From positions 1 to 64,000 of the forward strand of contig JBCDKT010000015.1 of the NCBI GenBank assembly GCA_038746285.1: a stretch of 64,000 nt of DNA. The letters run 5' to 3'. This DNA is from Bacteroidota bacterium (GTDB taxonomy: Bacteria; Bacteroidota; Rhodothermia; Rhodothermales; JANQRZ01). The position numbers were made by a program, and so were the translations under genes. This document shows positions 8,313-16,980 of the stretch, piece after piece (the stretch's first letter is position 1; each line of letters opens with the position of its first letter). The notes beneath the pieces are model-generated. The model was given only the letters and a program-made list of their open reading frames with translations. It had not been told where the DNA came from and did not search any database.

Positions 8313-8939
8313 ATGCGCGGCTACACCGTTTGTGTAGGCATCTTCTGCCTATGCATAGCCGGTTGCATCACGGTCGTGGCGGATCACTTCACTATTGACG
8401 ACCCCAACCTTGAGAGTGCCCCGCTGAAACTCGATGGGTACTACTACCACCTCGTGCCTCACTTCTCCGCCGACCCGTCTCTCGGCAAAGCCATCGATCC
8501 TATCCTGCTCTGGCGGGACGGAACGGCTGCGTATGTCGGACGCAGCGGAAGGCGTCTCAACGACTCCGAGATCGGCCCGACTCGCTACGGGACGCTGGAG
8601 AATGCGCATGGGGATTTTCAGCGCTTCATCAACGACCCTCAACTCTTCGACAGAACCATCAATGGAGGAATTCGGTGGGGGAAGTTCCGCGTTGGGGAGG
8701 ACAGCCTCTTGCTTCAAGTCTTTCGGTTGAGCTTTGGTACGATACCTCGCAGCTATGACGTATCGGAGTACAAAGGGCGTATTCTGAGTGACACCTCGTT
8801 CGTGCTCGACGAGGTGCGTCTGTACGGTCCCCCTCACAGAGGAGCTTCGGGAGCGATGAGCGATACCTTCTACTTCCGACACGTCGAAGAAAAGCCCTCC
8901 TCAATGAACTGGACGCAGACACATCCCGACCTACAGTAG
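8313..8939 (+). CDS. Uncharacterised lipoprotein
   Basis: A 208-residue protein that I do not recognise. The start at 8313 gives MRGYTVCVGIFCLCIAGC, a type II signal peptide with an IAGC lipobox, so membrane anchoring is inferred. The mature part is soluble-looking, with a central charged stretch and a TFYFRHVEEKP segment near the end. Base composition is visibly lower in G+C than the neighbours (roughly 55%), and A/T-ending codons are commoner, which suggests recent acquisition. It follows the recA terminator and therefore needs its own promoter, which I could not identify. A GTG-led upstream extension is possible but would destroy the signal peptide. Confidence 0.7.
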   Translation: MRGYTVCVGIFCLCIAGCITVVADHFTIDDPNLESAPLKLDGYYYHLVPHFSADPSLGKAIDPILLWRDGTAAYVGRSGRRLNDSEIGPTRYGTLENAHGDFQRFINDPQLFDRTINGGIRWGKFRVGEDSLLLQVFRLSFGTIPRSYDVSEYKGRILSDTSFVLDEVRLYGPPHRGASGAMSDTFYFRHVEEKPSSMNWTQTHPDLQ

Positions 8940-8990
8940 CGCGTCTTTCTCTGCCGACGTTTCCACGTCACCCTTCCACCTTCCGCTGCC

Positions 8991-9719
8991 GTGCTGATTC
9001 GCGCCTTCCCGCTCCTCACGCTCCTCCTGATCGCCGCTGTGCCTGTGCAGGGGCAGGTGGACCCCGCCACCGGCACGCCCATCGTGGCCGAAGACCCGCC
9101 GAGCACGGCGGATGTCCGGCTCTTCCGCACGATCTACGACATCGAGGCTCCGGCCTTCGCCGCCACGATGCGCGGCGTGCACTGGACTTCGCGCAACGTC
9201 TTCATCGGGGCGGTCCCGGCGGCGTGGCTAGGCACCCTCGCCGGCGGCGGCGACCGCGACTACCAGCCGGCGTACCTCCTGACGCTCACGCATGCCAGCA
9301 CGATTGGGGCCGTGTTCGCGCTCAAGACGCTCATCCGTCGGCCCCGGCCCTACGCCTCGCTGCCGGGCGTCACGCCGCGCTCGGGCGGCCACCCGAGCAC
9401 GTTCGACCCGCACTCGTTCCCGTCGGGCCACGCCGCGCTGTCGTTCGCGCTCGCCACCTCGGTGAGCCTGTCCTACCCCGAGTGGTACGTCATCGCGCCG
9501 TCGCTCACATGGGCGGCGGCGGTGTCGCTCAGCCGCCCGTGGCTCGGCGTGCACTACCCCTCCGACGTGGCCGTCGGCATCGTGCTCGGGACCGGGATCG
9601 CCCTCGGCCTCCACGCCCTCGGCGATGCGATCACGCCGAGTGGCCTACGGAACGACGACGAGCCGGACCCGCTGCGCACCCCGTCGCCACCGTCGGTCCG
9701 GTTCGTCATCCCCTTCTGA
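8991..9719 (+). CDS. PAP2-superfamily membrane/periplasmic phosphatase
   Basis: A 242-residue type 2 phosphatidic acid phosphatase-like protein with a GTG start and signal peptide (LLIAAVPVQGQ). The three phosphatase motifs are present in order: LKTLIRRPRPYASLPG, PSGHAALSF and SRPWLGVHYPSDVAVG, containing the Arg/His residues that bind and attack phosphate. Relatives dephosphorylate lipid phosphates such as undecaprenyl diphosphate or phosphatidylglycerophosphate; which one cannot be told. Its TGA overlaps the ATG of the glycerophosphodiesterase gene by one base (TGATG at 9717), so the two are probably translated together in phospholipid turnover or phosphate scavenging. Confidence 0.87.
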   Translation: MLIRAFPLLTLLLIAAVPVQGQVDPATGTPIVAEDPPSTADVRLFRTIYDIEAPAFAATMRGVHWTSRNVFIGAVPAAWLGTLAGGGDRDYQPAYLLTLTHASTIGAVFALKTLIRRPRPYASLPGVTPRSGGHPSTFDPHSFPSGHAALSFALATSVSLSYPEWYVIAPSLTWAAAVSLSRPWLGVHYPSDVAVGIVLGTGIALGLHALGDAITPSGLRNDDEPDPLRTPSPPSVRFVIPF

Positions 9720-10558
9720 TGCCGCGCGTCCCCGACGGCTTCGACGTGCAGGGGCACCGGGGCGCGCGCGGCCTCGCGCCGGAGAACACGATCCCCGCCT
9801 TCCGCCGCGCCCTCGACCTCGGCGTGACGACGCTCGAACTCGACACCGTCGTCTCGGCCGACCGCGTGGTCGTCGTCTCGCACGACCCCACGATGTCGCC
9901 GGTGTTCTGCGCGCACCCGGACGGGCGGCCCGTCGCGCCGGACGAGGAGATCACGCTGTTCGGCCTGCCCTACGCTGAGATCGCCCGGTTCGACTGCGGG
10001 AGCCGGCTGACCCCGCGCTTCCCGGAGCAGGTGCTCCAGCCCGCCGCGAAGCCGACGCTCGCCGAGGTGGTTCGCTTCGCCGAAGCCTACGCGCACGAGC
10101 ACGGCCGCCCGCCGGTGTTCTACAACGTCGAGACCAAGTCGACGCCCGAGGGCGACGGGCGTCTGCACCCACCACCGGGCGAGTTCGTCCGCCTGCTGTG
10201 GGAGGTTGTGAAGACGGAGGGCATCGCCGAGCGGTTCACGCTCCAGTCGTTCGACGTGCGGACGCTCCAGGAGGTGCGCAGCCTCAGCCTCCCGGTCCGC
10301 CTCGCGCTGCTCGTCGAGGATACGGGACGGTCGCCGGAGAAGAGCCTGCACAGCGGCCTCGGCGCGCTCGGGTTCGTCCCCGACATCTACAGCCCCGACT
10401 TCCGACTCGTGAACGAGGCCGTGGTCGCGGCGGCGCGCGAGGCCGGGATGCTCGTCATCCCGTGGACCGTCAACGAGGTCGGCGATATGGAGCGGCTCCG
10501 CGCCCTCGGCGTGGACGGCCTCATCACGGACTACCCGGACCGGGCGCTCGGGCGGTAG
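9719..10558 (+). CDS. Glycerophosphodiester phosphodiesterase
   Basis: A 279-residue TIM-barrel GDPD enzyme that hydrolyses deacylated phospholipids to glycerol 3-phosphate and an alcohol. Seen: GHRGARGLAPENTIPAFRRA at residues 13-32 (catalytic His and Arg, metal-binding Glu), LELDTVVSADRVVVVSHD (metal-binding Glu/Asp and second catalytic His), and the C-terminal IPWTVNEVGDMERLRALGVDG-type motif with a final LITDYPDRA. No signal peptide, so probably cytosolic. The start at 9719 overlaps the PAP2 stop, consistent with a two-gene phospholipid-degrading unit. Confidence 0.92.
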   Translation: MPRVPDGFDVQGHRGARGLAPENTIPAFRRALDLGVTTLELDTVVSADRVVVVSHDPTMSPVFCAHPDGRPVAPDEEITLFGLPYAEIARFDCGSRLTPRFPEQVLQPAAKPTLAEVVRFAEAYAHEHGRPPVFYNVETKSTPEGDGRLHPPPGEFVRLLWEVVKTEGIAERFTLQSFDVRTLQEVRSLSLPVRLALLVEDTGRSPEKSLHSGLGALGFVPDIYSPDFRLVNEAVVAAAREAGMLVIPWTVNEVGDMERLRALGVDGLITDYPDRALGR

Positions 10559-10622
10559 GGGCACGGCGGTACCGTGCCCGAGGGGTAATGCCAACCCAGG
10601 GCGAGGCGCACCTCGCCCCTAC
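10554..10622. repeat. Compound GTAGGGGC-type palindrome after the glycerophosphodiesterase gene
   Basis: Two hairpins are nested between GGTAGGGGC and GCCCCTACGG ends: GGGCACGG/CCGTGCCC around 10559-10581 and AGGGCGAGG/CCTCGCCCCT around 10599-10621. It overlaps the stop of the preceding gene. The rest of the gap to 10733 shows no gene. Confidence 0.65.
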
Positions 10623-10733
10623 GGATTCTGCGCCGGTCGCATCGCCGAGCAGACTGTCCCGTCGGAGCGTACCATTACCAAGACCTCGGGGCTGCGTCGT
10701 AGCTTCCCGTTTCATCCACTTCGCTTCCTCGCC

Positions 10734-12776
10734 ATGCCGACCCGATTTCTGCCCCTCGCCGCGCTGCTTCTCGCCCTGCCTGCCTTCGCCCAAGACGCCG
10801 ACGTGATGCGCGCCGGGCCGCTCGACAACGGCAAGATGTGGCTCTTCGAGAACCCGCCCGTCGACTACCTCGCCGAGACCTACGGCCTGCGCCCGGACGA
10901 GGCATGGTTCGAGCGCGCTCGTCTCTCCGCGCTCCGGCTGCCGGGCTGCTCCGCCTCGTTCGTCTCCCGCGACGGCTTGGTGGCGACCAACCACCACTGC
11001 GTGCGCGGGGCCATCGTGGACGTGACGCGCGAGGGCGAGACGCTCGTGCAGGACGGCTTCTTCGCCCGGTCGCTCGGCGATGAGCGCCGGGTCGAGGGGC
11101 TGTACGTGGACCAACTCGTCGCCATCACTGACGTGACCGACCGGGTGAACGCCGCGCTCGATGCCGCCCAGACCGATGCCGAGCGGGCTGCCGCGCGCAG
11201 CGCCGTGACCGACGAGATCGAGGCTGAACTGGCGACTGGAGACGGGATCACGGTACAGGTCGTCTCGCTCTACAACGGCGGTCTGTACTCGGCCTACACC
11301 TTCCGCCGCTACGACGACCTCCGCATGGTCGCCGCGCCCGAGGAGCAGCTCGGCTTCTTCGGCGGCGACCCGGACAACTTCACGTACCCGCGCTACGCGC
11401 TCGACTTCGCGTTCCTCCGCGTCTACCAAGATGGGCAGCCGCTCGACACGTCCGACTTCCACTACGCGTGGAGCACGGAAGGCGTCGCGCCCGGCGACCT
11501 CGTCTTCGTGATCGGCAACCCGGGCTCGACGGATCGGGGCGACACCGTCGCCCAGCTCCACTACCGGCGCGACGTGCAGGTGCCCGCACTGCTCACCTTC
11601 CTCAACGGGCGCATCACCGCTATCGACGCTTACCTCGAAGACCACCCGGACGAGGAGGGCGTCCGCAACCAGCGGTTCGGGCTGAGCAACGCCCGCAAGG
11701 CATACCGGGGCCGGGCCGACGCGCTCACGAACGAGGTCATCATGGCGCGCCGCCGCGACTTCGAGCGCCAGTTCCGCCAAGCCATCGAGTCGGATGCTGG
11801 CCTCCGGGCTGAGTACGGCGGGCTGATCGACCGGATGTCGGCCCTCCAGCGCGAGAAGCGCGAGGTCGCCCCCGCGTTCAGCGCCTTCGCCGCGATGACG
11901 AACCCGACGTACTCCTCGTCCACGCTGCGCCGAGCCTTCGCCGTGGTGCAGGGCGGCGACGTAGCCTCCATCGCCGACTTGCCGCCGGCGCTGGACCGGA
12001 TGTACCTCGCGGCTCAGCTTCGCCAGTTCGAGCGCTACCTCGAACCGGGGTTCGTCAACCCAATCCTCGACGGGCGCTCGCCTGAAGCAGCAGCAGAAGC
12101 GATCATCGCGGGATCGGACCTGTCGAGCGCCGAGCAGGCAGGAGACGTAACGATGGCATCGGACGACCTCGCTGTGGACCTGGCCCGCGCGGTTCTGCCC
12201 CGCTTCGCCGAGTTCCAGAGCGCGAGCGCTGGGCTGGGCGCGCAGGAGGCCGAGGTGGCGCGGCGGCTCGGGCAGGCGCGGTTCGCGGTCTACGGCACCG
12301 CCGTCCCGCCGGACGCCACCTTCTCGCCGCGCTTCACCGACGGCGTCGTGCGCGGGTACGACTACAACGGCACCGTCGCCCCGCCGAACACGACCTTCTT
12401 CGGGCTCTACGACCGCAACGCCTCGTTCGGGCAGGACTCCGAGTGGGCGCTCCCCGAGCGCTGGCTCCCCGCCCCGCCCGACCTCGACCGCGCGACGCCG
12501 CTCAACTTCGTCTCGACCTCCGACACGATCGGCGGCAACTCCGGCTCGCCAGCCGTCGACCGCGACCTCCGCCTCGTCGGTCTCAACTTCGACCGGATGA
12601 TCGAGGGCTTGAGCCGCGACTACATCTACTTCGCCGACCGGGGCCGCAACGTGATGGTCGACGCCCGCGCGGTCCTCGAAGCCCTCGACGCCGTCTACGA
12701 CCTCGACCGCGTGGTCGTAGAGCTTCGCACGGGCGCGCTCGTCGAGACGGAAGCTGAAGCTGATGCGATGGAGTGA
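10734..12776 (+). CDS. Secreted S46-family dipeptidyl-peptidase (DPP7/DPP11-like)
   Basis: The 680-residue exopeptidase removes dipeptides from oligopeptides outside the cytoplasm. It has a signal peptide (ALPAFAQ), the chymotrypsin-fold catalytic His in TNHHCVRG near residue 86, and the nucleophile Ser in GGNSGSP near 605. Immediately after, GLNFDRMIEG carries an arginine where acidic-residue-specific DPP11 enzymes have one and DPP7 has glycine, so preference for Asp/Glu at P1 is inferred. Length fits the family (about 700-720). No sorting domain is present, so it is probably periplasmic. The stop codon sits at the start of a GACGAGCGACGA-type hairpin. Confidence 0.9.
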   Translation: MPTRFLPLAALLLALPAFAQDADVMRAGPLDNGKMWLFENPPVDYLAETYGLRPDEAWFERARLSALRLPGCSASFVSRDGLVATNHHCVRGAIVDVTREGETLVQDGFFARSLGDERRVEGLYVDQLVAITDVTDRVNAALDAAQTDAERAAARSAVTDEIEAELATGDGITVQVVSLYNGGLYSAYTFRRYDDLRMVAAPEEQLGFFGGDPDNFTYPRYALDFAFLRVYQDGQPLDTSDFHYAWSTEGVAPGDLVFVIGNPGSTDRGDTVAQLHYRRDVQVPALLTFLNGRITAIDAYLEDHPDEEGVRNQRFGLSNARKAYRGRADALTNEVIMARRRDFERQFRQAIESDAGLRAEYGGLIDRMSALQREKREVAPAFSAFAAMTNPTYSSSTLRRAFAVVQGGDVASIADLPPALDRMYLAAQLRQFERYLEPGFVNPILDGRSPEAAAEAIIAGSDLSSAEQAGDVTMASDDLAVDLARAVLPRFAEFQSASAGLGAQEAEVARRLGQARFAVYGTAVPPDATFSPRFTDGVVRGYDYNGTVAPPNTTFFGLYDRNASFGQDSEWALPERWLPAPPDLDRATPLNFVSTSDTIGGNSGSPAVDRDLRLVGLNFDRMIEGLSRDYIYFADRGRNVMVDARAVLEALDAVYDLDRVVVELRTGALVETEAEADAME

Positions 12777-12853
12777 GCGACGAAGTACGGGTGACGAGCG
12801 ACGAGTCTGGATAGGCAGCCGTTCGTCACTCGTCGCTCGGCAGTCGTCGTTCG
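12772..12853. repeat. GACGAGCGACGA-type quasi-palindrome, S46 peptidase-msrA gap
   Basis: Left arm (GTGACGAGCGACGAGT, 12791-12806) pairs with right arm (CACTCGTCGCTCGGCAG, from 12827). The peptidase TGA lies at its left border. A half copy occurs at 45483-45511. Nothing else recognisable lies before msrA. Confidence 0.7.
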
Positions 12854-12916
12854 TAAGGAGCTTTCGGGCGTAGCGGGCGTAGCAGCGTCCCCATTCACCG
12901 AACCCGAGTCATCCCG

Positions 12917-13465
12917 ATGAGCAACCTTCAAACGGCCACGATTGGCGGCGGCTGCTTCTGGTGCGTTGAAGCCGTCATGCAGCCCCTCAAAGGCGTCGAG
13001 CGCGTCGTCTCCGGCTACTCCGGCGGCAAAGGGGCCAACCCGTCCTACCGCGAGATCTGCGGCGGCCGCACCGGCCACGCCGAAGTCGTCCAGGTCCACT
13101 TCGACCCCGACGTGATCTCGTACCGCGACCTGCTCTACGTCTTCCTCGCCACCCACGACCCGACGACGCTCAACCGCCAGGGCGCGGACACCGGCACGCA
13201 GTACCGCTCCGTGATCTTCTACGCCGACGACGAGCAGCACCGCGTCGCCGACGAGGTCATCGCCGACCTCACCCAGCGTCAGATCTTCGACCGCGGGATT
13301 GTGACGGAGGTCTCGCCGCTCGGGCCGTTCTACGAGGCCGAAGACTACCACCAGGACTACTTCCGGCAGAACCCCGGCCAGCCCTACTGCCAGGCGGTGA
13401 TCGCGCCGAAGGTCGCCAAGCTCCGCCGCCACTACCTCGACCGGCTCAAGGCAGAGGCGGCGTAG
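12917..13465 (+). CDS. msrA: Peptide methionine-S-sulfoxide reductase MsrA
   Basis: A 182-residue cytosolic repair enzyme that reduces methionine-S-sulfoxide in proteins. The catalytic motif GGCFWC is at residues 11-16 (nucleophile Cys13), followed by [19 protein letters not shown] and the [20 protein letters not shown] block. A candidate resolving cysteine lies in GQPYCQ near residue 154. Length matches stand-alone MsrA; no MsrB is fused or adjacent. It is flanked by a repeat hairpin upstream and the ppc promoter region downstream. Confidence 0.96.
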   Translation: MSNLQTATIGGGCFWCVEAVMQPLKGVERVVSGYSGGKGANPSYREICGGRTGHAEVVQVHFDPDVISYRDLLYVFLATHDPTTLNRQGADTGTQYRSVIFYADDEQHRVADEVIADLTQRQIFDRGIVTEVSPLGPFYEAEDYHQDYFRQNPGQPYCQAVIAPKVAKLRRHYLDRLKAEAA

Positions 13466-13482
13466 CCCCTCTCGCAAAACTA

Positions 13483-13515
13483 TTTCGGGCGGATCGGTGC
13501 GGGGCGATATCTTCG
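13483..13515 (+). promoter_or_regulatory. Candidate promoter of ppc
   Basis: A TTTCG at 13483 and TATCTTCG at 13508-13515, about 20 bases apart, resemble the Bacteroidota -33/-7 pair (TTTG / TAnnTTTG). It lies 24 bases before the ppc start. Weak evidence: motif resemblance only. Confidence 0.35.
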
Positions 13516-13539
13516 AGAGCTCACCCGACTCTCCGCTCT

Positions 13540-16335
13540 GTGCCCATCCCCACCTCGCTTCCCGGCGGCCTCGAGATTGAGGCCGAAGGCTCCGGCATCT
13601 CGGCCCCGCTCTCGCGCACGGTCAACCTCCTCGGCGGGCTGCTCGGCCGCGCCGTCCGCGCCCGCTACGGCGACGACGCGTTCGACCTCGTCGAGACGCT
13701 GCGCGGGCTGTGCCGCGAAGAGCAGCACGACGAGGCCGCTCGCCTCCTGGACAGTCAGCCGCTCGACCGGCTCGTGGCGCTGCTGCGGGCGTTCACGACG
13801 TTCTTCCACCTCGTCAACAAGGCGGAGCAGCTCGAAATCCTCCGTATCAACCGGGACCGCGCCCGCGAGGCGTCGCCGGACGCACCCCGCGCCGAGTCGG
13901 TGATGGCCGCCGTCCATGCGCTCAAAGAGCAGGGCTGCTCGCTGGACGACGTGCTCGCGCTCGTCGGGGCGCTCGACGTTCAGCCGACGCTGACGGCGCA
14001 CCCGACCGAGGCGCGTAGGCGCTCGATCCTCTTCCACCAGCAGCGCATCGCTGACCTCCTCGGTGGGCTGCGCGAGCGCGACACGACGCCGGCCGAAGAC
14101 GACGCGCTCGTCGGCGAGATCGAGAGCGTGGTCCAACTCCTCCTCGCCACCGACGAAATCCGCTCGGCGGCGGTGACGGTCGAGGACGAGGTCCGCCACG
14201 GCCTCTTCTTCGTCGCCACCAGCATCTGGGAGACCGTCCCCCGCATCCACGCCGACCTCCGCCGCGCCCTCAACACCTACTACGACGAGGAAGAAGTACG
14301 GGCGCAGCATGCTGCGTCCCTGCCGCCGCTCTTACGCTACCGCTCGTGGATCGGCGGCGACCGCGACGGTAATCCGCGCGTGACGGCCGAGGTGACCGAA
14401 TGGACGCTGGGCGTGCACCGGGAGGACGCGCTCCGGCTCTACCGCCGCGCGCTCGACCACCTCCGCCTCACGCTCTCCGTCTCCGAGCGCCAGACGCCGG
14501 GCGACGCGTTCGCCGCGCTGCGCGACTCCATCGAGCAGGACCGCGAGGCCGTGGCCCTCCCCGCGCGGCGGTGGCGGCAGAACGCCCACGAGCCGGTCCG
14601 CCTCAAGCTGATGCTGATGCAGGCCAAGCTCGACCGGCTCCTCAGCGGCGATGAGTTCAGCTACGCCGCCGCCGACTTCCGGGCCGACCTCGACCTGGTC
14701 GCCGAGAGCCTGACCGCCGCCGGCCTGGAGACGCTCGTCGCCGACGGGCCGCTGGCCGACCTCCGCGTGCAGGCCGACGCCTTCGGTTTCCACCTCGCCG
14801 CACTCGACCTGCGGCAGCATAGCCGCCTCCACGAGGCCGCCGTGGACGACCTTCTCCGCCTCGCGGGCGTCACCGACGACTATGCCTCGCTGGGCGAAGC
14901 CGAGCGACTGAGCGTGCTCGACGCCGAGCTTCGCAACCCGCGTCCGCTCCGCGCGCCCGGCGCTGAGGTGGGCGACGACACCCACCGCGTCCTCAGCGTT
15001 CTCGACGTCGCCCGGCGGGCGCTCAGCGCAGAGCCGGAGAGCATCGGGTCGTACATCATCTCGATGACCGACGCGGTCAGCGACGTGCTGGAGGTGCTGC
15101 TGCTCTTCAAAGAAACCGGGCTGTGGCAGATGGCCCCCGGCGGTGGCGTCACCTGCCCGCTCGACGTCGTCCCCCTCCTCGAAACGATCGCCGACCTGGA
15201 CCGCGGCGAGGCGCTCCTCGACCGACTCTTCACGCACCCGGTCTACGTCCGGCAGCTCGTGGCGCGCGGGCGGATGCAGGAGGTCATGCTCGGCTACTCG
15301 GACTCGAACAAGGACGGCGGCTACTGGCAGGCCAACTGGGCGCTCCACAAAGCGCAGGGCGCGATCGCCCGCGTCTGCCAGCGCTTCGGGCTCGACCTCC
15401 GGCTCTTCCACGGGCGCGGCGGGACGGTCGGGCGCGGCGGCGGGCGGGCAAACCAGGCCATCCGCGCCATGCCGCCCGAAGCGCAGACGGGCCGCATCCG
15501 GTTTACGGAGCAGGGTGAGGTCATCTCGTTCCGCTACGCGCACCCCGGCATCGCCCGGCGGCACCTGGAGCAGATCGTCCACGCCCAACTCGGTGCCCTC
15601 GCCGAGGCCCCTGACCCGGCGAGCTTCGAGGGACCGACCGAAGACGACACGCGGGCGCTGATGCAGCAGATCGCCGACACCTCGATGACGGCCTACCGCG
15701 CGCTCATCGACGACCCCGCGTTCTGGCCCTGGTACCTCCAGGCGACGCCCATCGAACACATCGCGGGCATCCCGATGGCCTCGCGCCCGGTCTCGCGCAA
15801 GGCCGCGAGCGAGGTCGATTTCGACGGGCTGCGGGCGATCCCGTGGGTCTTCGCCTGGACGCAGCCGCGCTACACCGTCCCCGGCTGGTACGGCCTCGGC
15901 ACCGCGCTCGCCCAGGCGACGGCTGACGCGGGGCAGGCTGACCGGCTCCGGCAGATGCACGCCGAGTGGCCGTTCTTCCAGGCGATCGTTGCGAACGCCC
16001 TCCGCGAGATGGCGAGGGCACGCTTCGCCATTTCCGAGCGCTACGCGGGCCTAGCCGAAGGGCGTCAGCACGAGCGCCTCGCGGCCGAGTTCGAGCGCGC
16101 CGAGCGGGCGCTCCTCCGCGTCGCCGGGCAGGACCGACTGCTCGCCCACAGCCCGGTGATCGAAAAGTCGATCCGGCTCCGCAACCCGTACACTGACGTG
16201 CTGAACCTCGTCCAGCTCGAACTGATCGAGCGGTGGCGCAGCGGCGGGGCCGAAGGCGACGAGGCCGACGCCCTCGAGGAGGCCCTCTTCGTCTCCCTCA
16301 ACGGCCTCGCCGCCGCGATGCAGAGCACGGGGTAG
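13540..16335 (+). CDS. ppc: Phosphoenolpyruvate carboxylase
   Basis: The 931-residue cytosolic enzyme carboxylates PEP with bicarbonate to oxaloacetate, refilling the TCA cycle. Signatures are present in order: LTAHPTEARRRS (catalytic His), WIGGDRDGNPRVT, LGYSDSNKDGGYWQANW, FHGRGGTVGRGGG, MASRPVSRK and the C-terminal RNPYTDVLNLVQLE. A GTG start at 13540 fits family length. Two oddities: the stretch coding VRAQHAASLP (14296-14323) carries the same palindromic core as the GTAGGGGC repeats, and the last 33 bases of the gene are duplicated at 16947-16979 beyond a small gene pair. The protein ends AAMQSTG, like the usual QNTG tail. Confidence 0.96.
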   Translation: MPIPTSLPGGLEIEAEGSGISAPLSRTVNLLGGLLGRAVRARYGDDAFDLVETLRGLCREEQHDEAARLLDSQPLDRLVALLRAFTTFFHLVNKAEQLEILRINRDRAREASPDAPRAESVMAAVHALKEQGCSLDDVLALVGALDVQPTLTAHPTEARRRSILFHQQRIADLLGGLRERDTTPAEDDALVGEIESVVQLLLATDEIRSAAVTVEDEVRHGLFFVATSIWETVPRIHADLRRALNTYYDEEEVRAQHAASLPPLLRYRSWIGGDRDGNPRVTAEVTEWTLGVHREDALRLYRRALDHLRLTLSVSERQTPGDAFAALRDSIEQDREAVALPARRWRQNAHEPVRLKLMLMQAKLDRLLSGDEFSYAAADFRADLDLVAESLTAAGLETLVADGPLADLRVQADAFGFHLAALDLRQHSRLHEAAVDDLLRLAGVTDDYASLGEAERLSVLDAELRNPRPLRAPGAEVGDDTHRVLSVLDVARRALSAEPESIGSYIISMTDAVSDVLEVLLLFKETGLWQMAPGGGVTCPLDVVPLLETIADLDRGEALLDRLFTHPVYVRQLVARGRMQEVMLGYSDSNKDGGYWQANWALHKAQGAIARVCQRFGLDLRLFHGRGGTVGRGGGRANQAIRAMPPEAQTGRIRFTEQGEVISFRYAHPGIARRHLEQIVHAQLGALAEAPDPASFEGPTEDDTRALMQQIADTSMTAYRALIDDPAFWPWYLQATPIEHIAGIPMASRPVSRKAASEVDFDGLRAIPWVFAWTQPRYTVPGWYGLGTALAQATADAGQADRLRQMHAEWPFFQAIVANALREMARARFAISERYAGLAEGRQHERLAAEFERAERALLRVAGQDRLLAHSPVIEKSIRLRNPYTDVLNLVQLELIERWRSGGAEGDEADALEEALFVSLNGLAAAMQSTG
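14296..14323. repeat. GTAGGGGC-type palindrome core inside ppc
   Basis: The core CGCAGCATGCTGCG (14303-14316) and degraded flanks (GTACGGG / TCCCTGC) match the perfect 28-bp palindrome at 40116-40143. It is read in frame in a loop just before the conserved RYRSWIGGDRDGNP motif. Confidence 0.75.
16303..16335 (+). repeat. Direct repeat R1: 3' end of ppc
   Basis: These last 33 bases of ppc, including the TAG, match 16947-16979 at 30 of 33 positions; the first 21 are identical. The pair flanks the DUF433/DUF5615 genes like attachment-site or target duplications. Confidence 0.85.
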
Positions 16336-16337
16336 GC

Positions 16338-16670
16338 TCAGTCCAGAATCAGGAAGGCCGCCTCCCGGTCGTCGGCGAACCGCTCGATGATCGGGCGACG
16401 GATGCGGAGCAGCTCTGCGACGCGCGTCGTCGGAGCGTTGCCGACGCGCAGCCACACGACCTTCGGTGGGGAGCCGTAGAGAATACTCCGCTGGTAGAAG
16501 TCGGTGTCCTTCGAGACTAGGAGAAACCCCTCGTCGGCAGCGTGTGTCCAGATGCGGGCATCGTCCGCGCCGAGTAATCCGATCTCCCGAACGTGGGCAG
16601 AACCCGGATAGGCTTCCGCGAGCGTCTGCGGGAGACGGAACGACAGGTTCTCGTCAAACAGCAGCCTCAC
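16338..16670 (-). CDS. DUF5615 PIN-like toxin-type protein
   Basis: A 110-residue protein of the PIN-like DUF5615 family, whose members pair with DUF433 proteins and are thought to be toxin components with nuclease folds. Seen: LLFDENLS at residues 3-10 with the acidic residue expected at the PIN-like site, HVREIGLLGADDARIW, and KDTDF near residue 54 with a second acidic cluster. Its ATG overlaps the stop of the DUF433 gene by four bases, so they form an operon. It converges on ppc with two bases between stops. Toxicity is inferred from family context only. Confidence 0.82.
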   Translation of the reverse strand: MRLLFDENLSFRLPQTLAEAYPGSAHVREIGLLGADDARIWTHAADEGFLLVSKDTDFYQRSILYGSPPKVVWLRVGNAPTTRVAELLRIRRPIIERFADDREAAFLILD

Positions 16671-16885
16671 GCTGCGAAGAGCCGGCGTTCACGCTCAGCG
16701 GCAAAGGCGAGGGCGGCGCGGATGTCCTCCGCCGACAGGTCCGGGAAGTCGCTTAGAATTTCCTCCGGCGTCATTCCCCCAGCGAGGTATTCAAGCACGT
16801 CCGAGACGGTGATGCGCGTACCTCGGATCGTAGGTTTCCCACTGCGAATAGCCGGGTCGAGCGTAATGCGGTCCTGAGCGTCCAT
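16667..16885 (-). CDS. DUF433 antitoxin-type protein
   Basis: A 72-residue small helix-turn-helix-like DUF433 protein. It shows the family core: DPAIRSGKPTIRGTRITVSD followed by LEYLAGGMTPEEILSDFPDLS. It probably neutralises the downstream DUF5615 partner and may bind the operon promoter. The ATG at 16885 (MDAQDRITLDP) is chosen because upstream in-frame sequence consists of non-family residues and reads through the duplicated ppc end on the opposite strand. It heads a two-gene operon with a four-base overlap. Confidence 0.85.
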   Translation of the reverse strand: MDAQDRITLDPAIRSGKPTIRGTRITVSDVLEYLAGGMTPEEILSDFPDLSAEDIRAALAFAAERERRLFAA

Positions 16886-16946
16886 GATTCCGCTGAGAGT
16901 GCAGATCCGGGTACGTCCGCTTCCGGTGAGCGTTCCTTCGTCCAGT

Positions 16947-16979
16947 GGCCTCGCCGCCGCGATGCAGGGCACGGACTAG
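16947..16979 (+). repeat. Direct repeat R2: duplicate of the ppc 3' end
   Basis: This is a 33-base copy of 16303-16335 with three mismatches and the same in-frame TAG. It is detached from any ppc reading frame and lies 61 bases upstream of the DUF433 start. The interval R1 to R2 is 644 bp, the likely size of an integrated cassette. Confidence 0.85.
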
Positions 16980-16980
16980 A

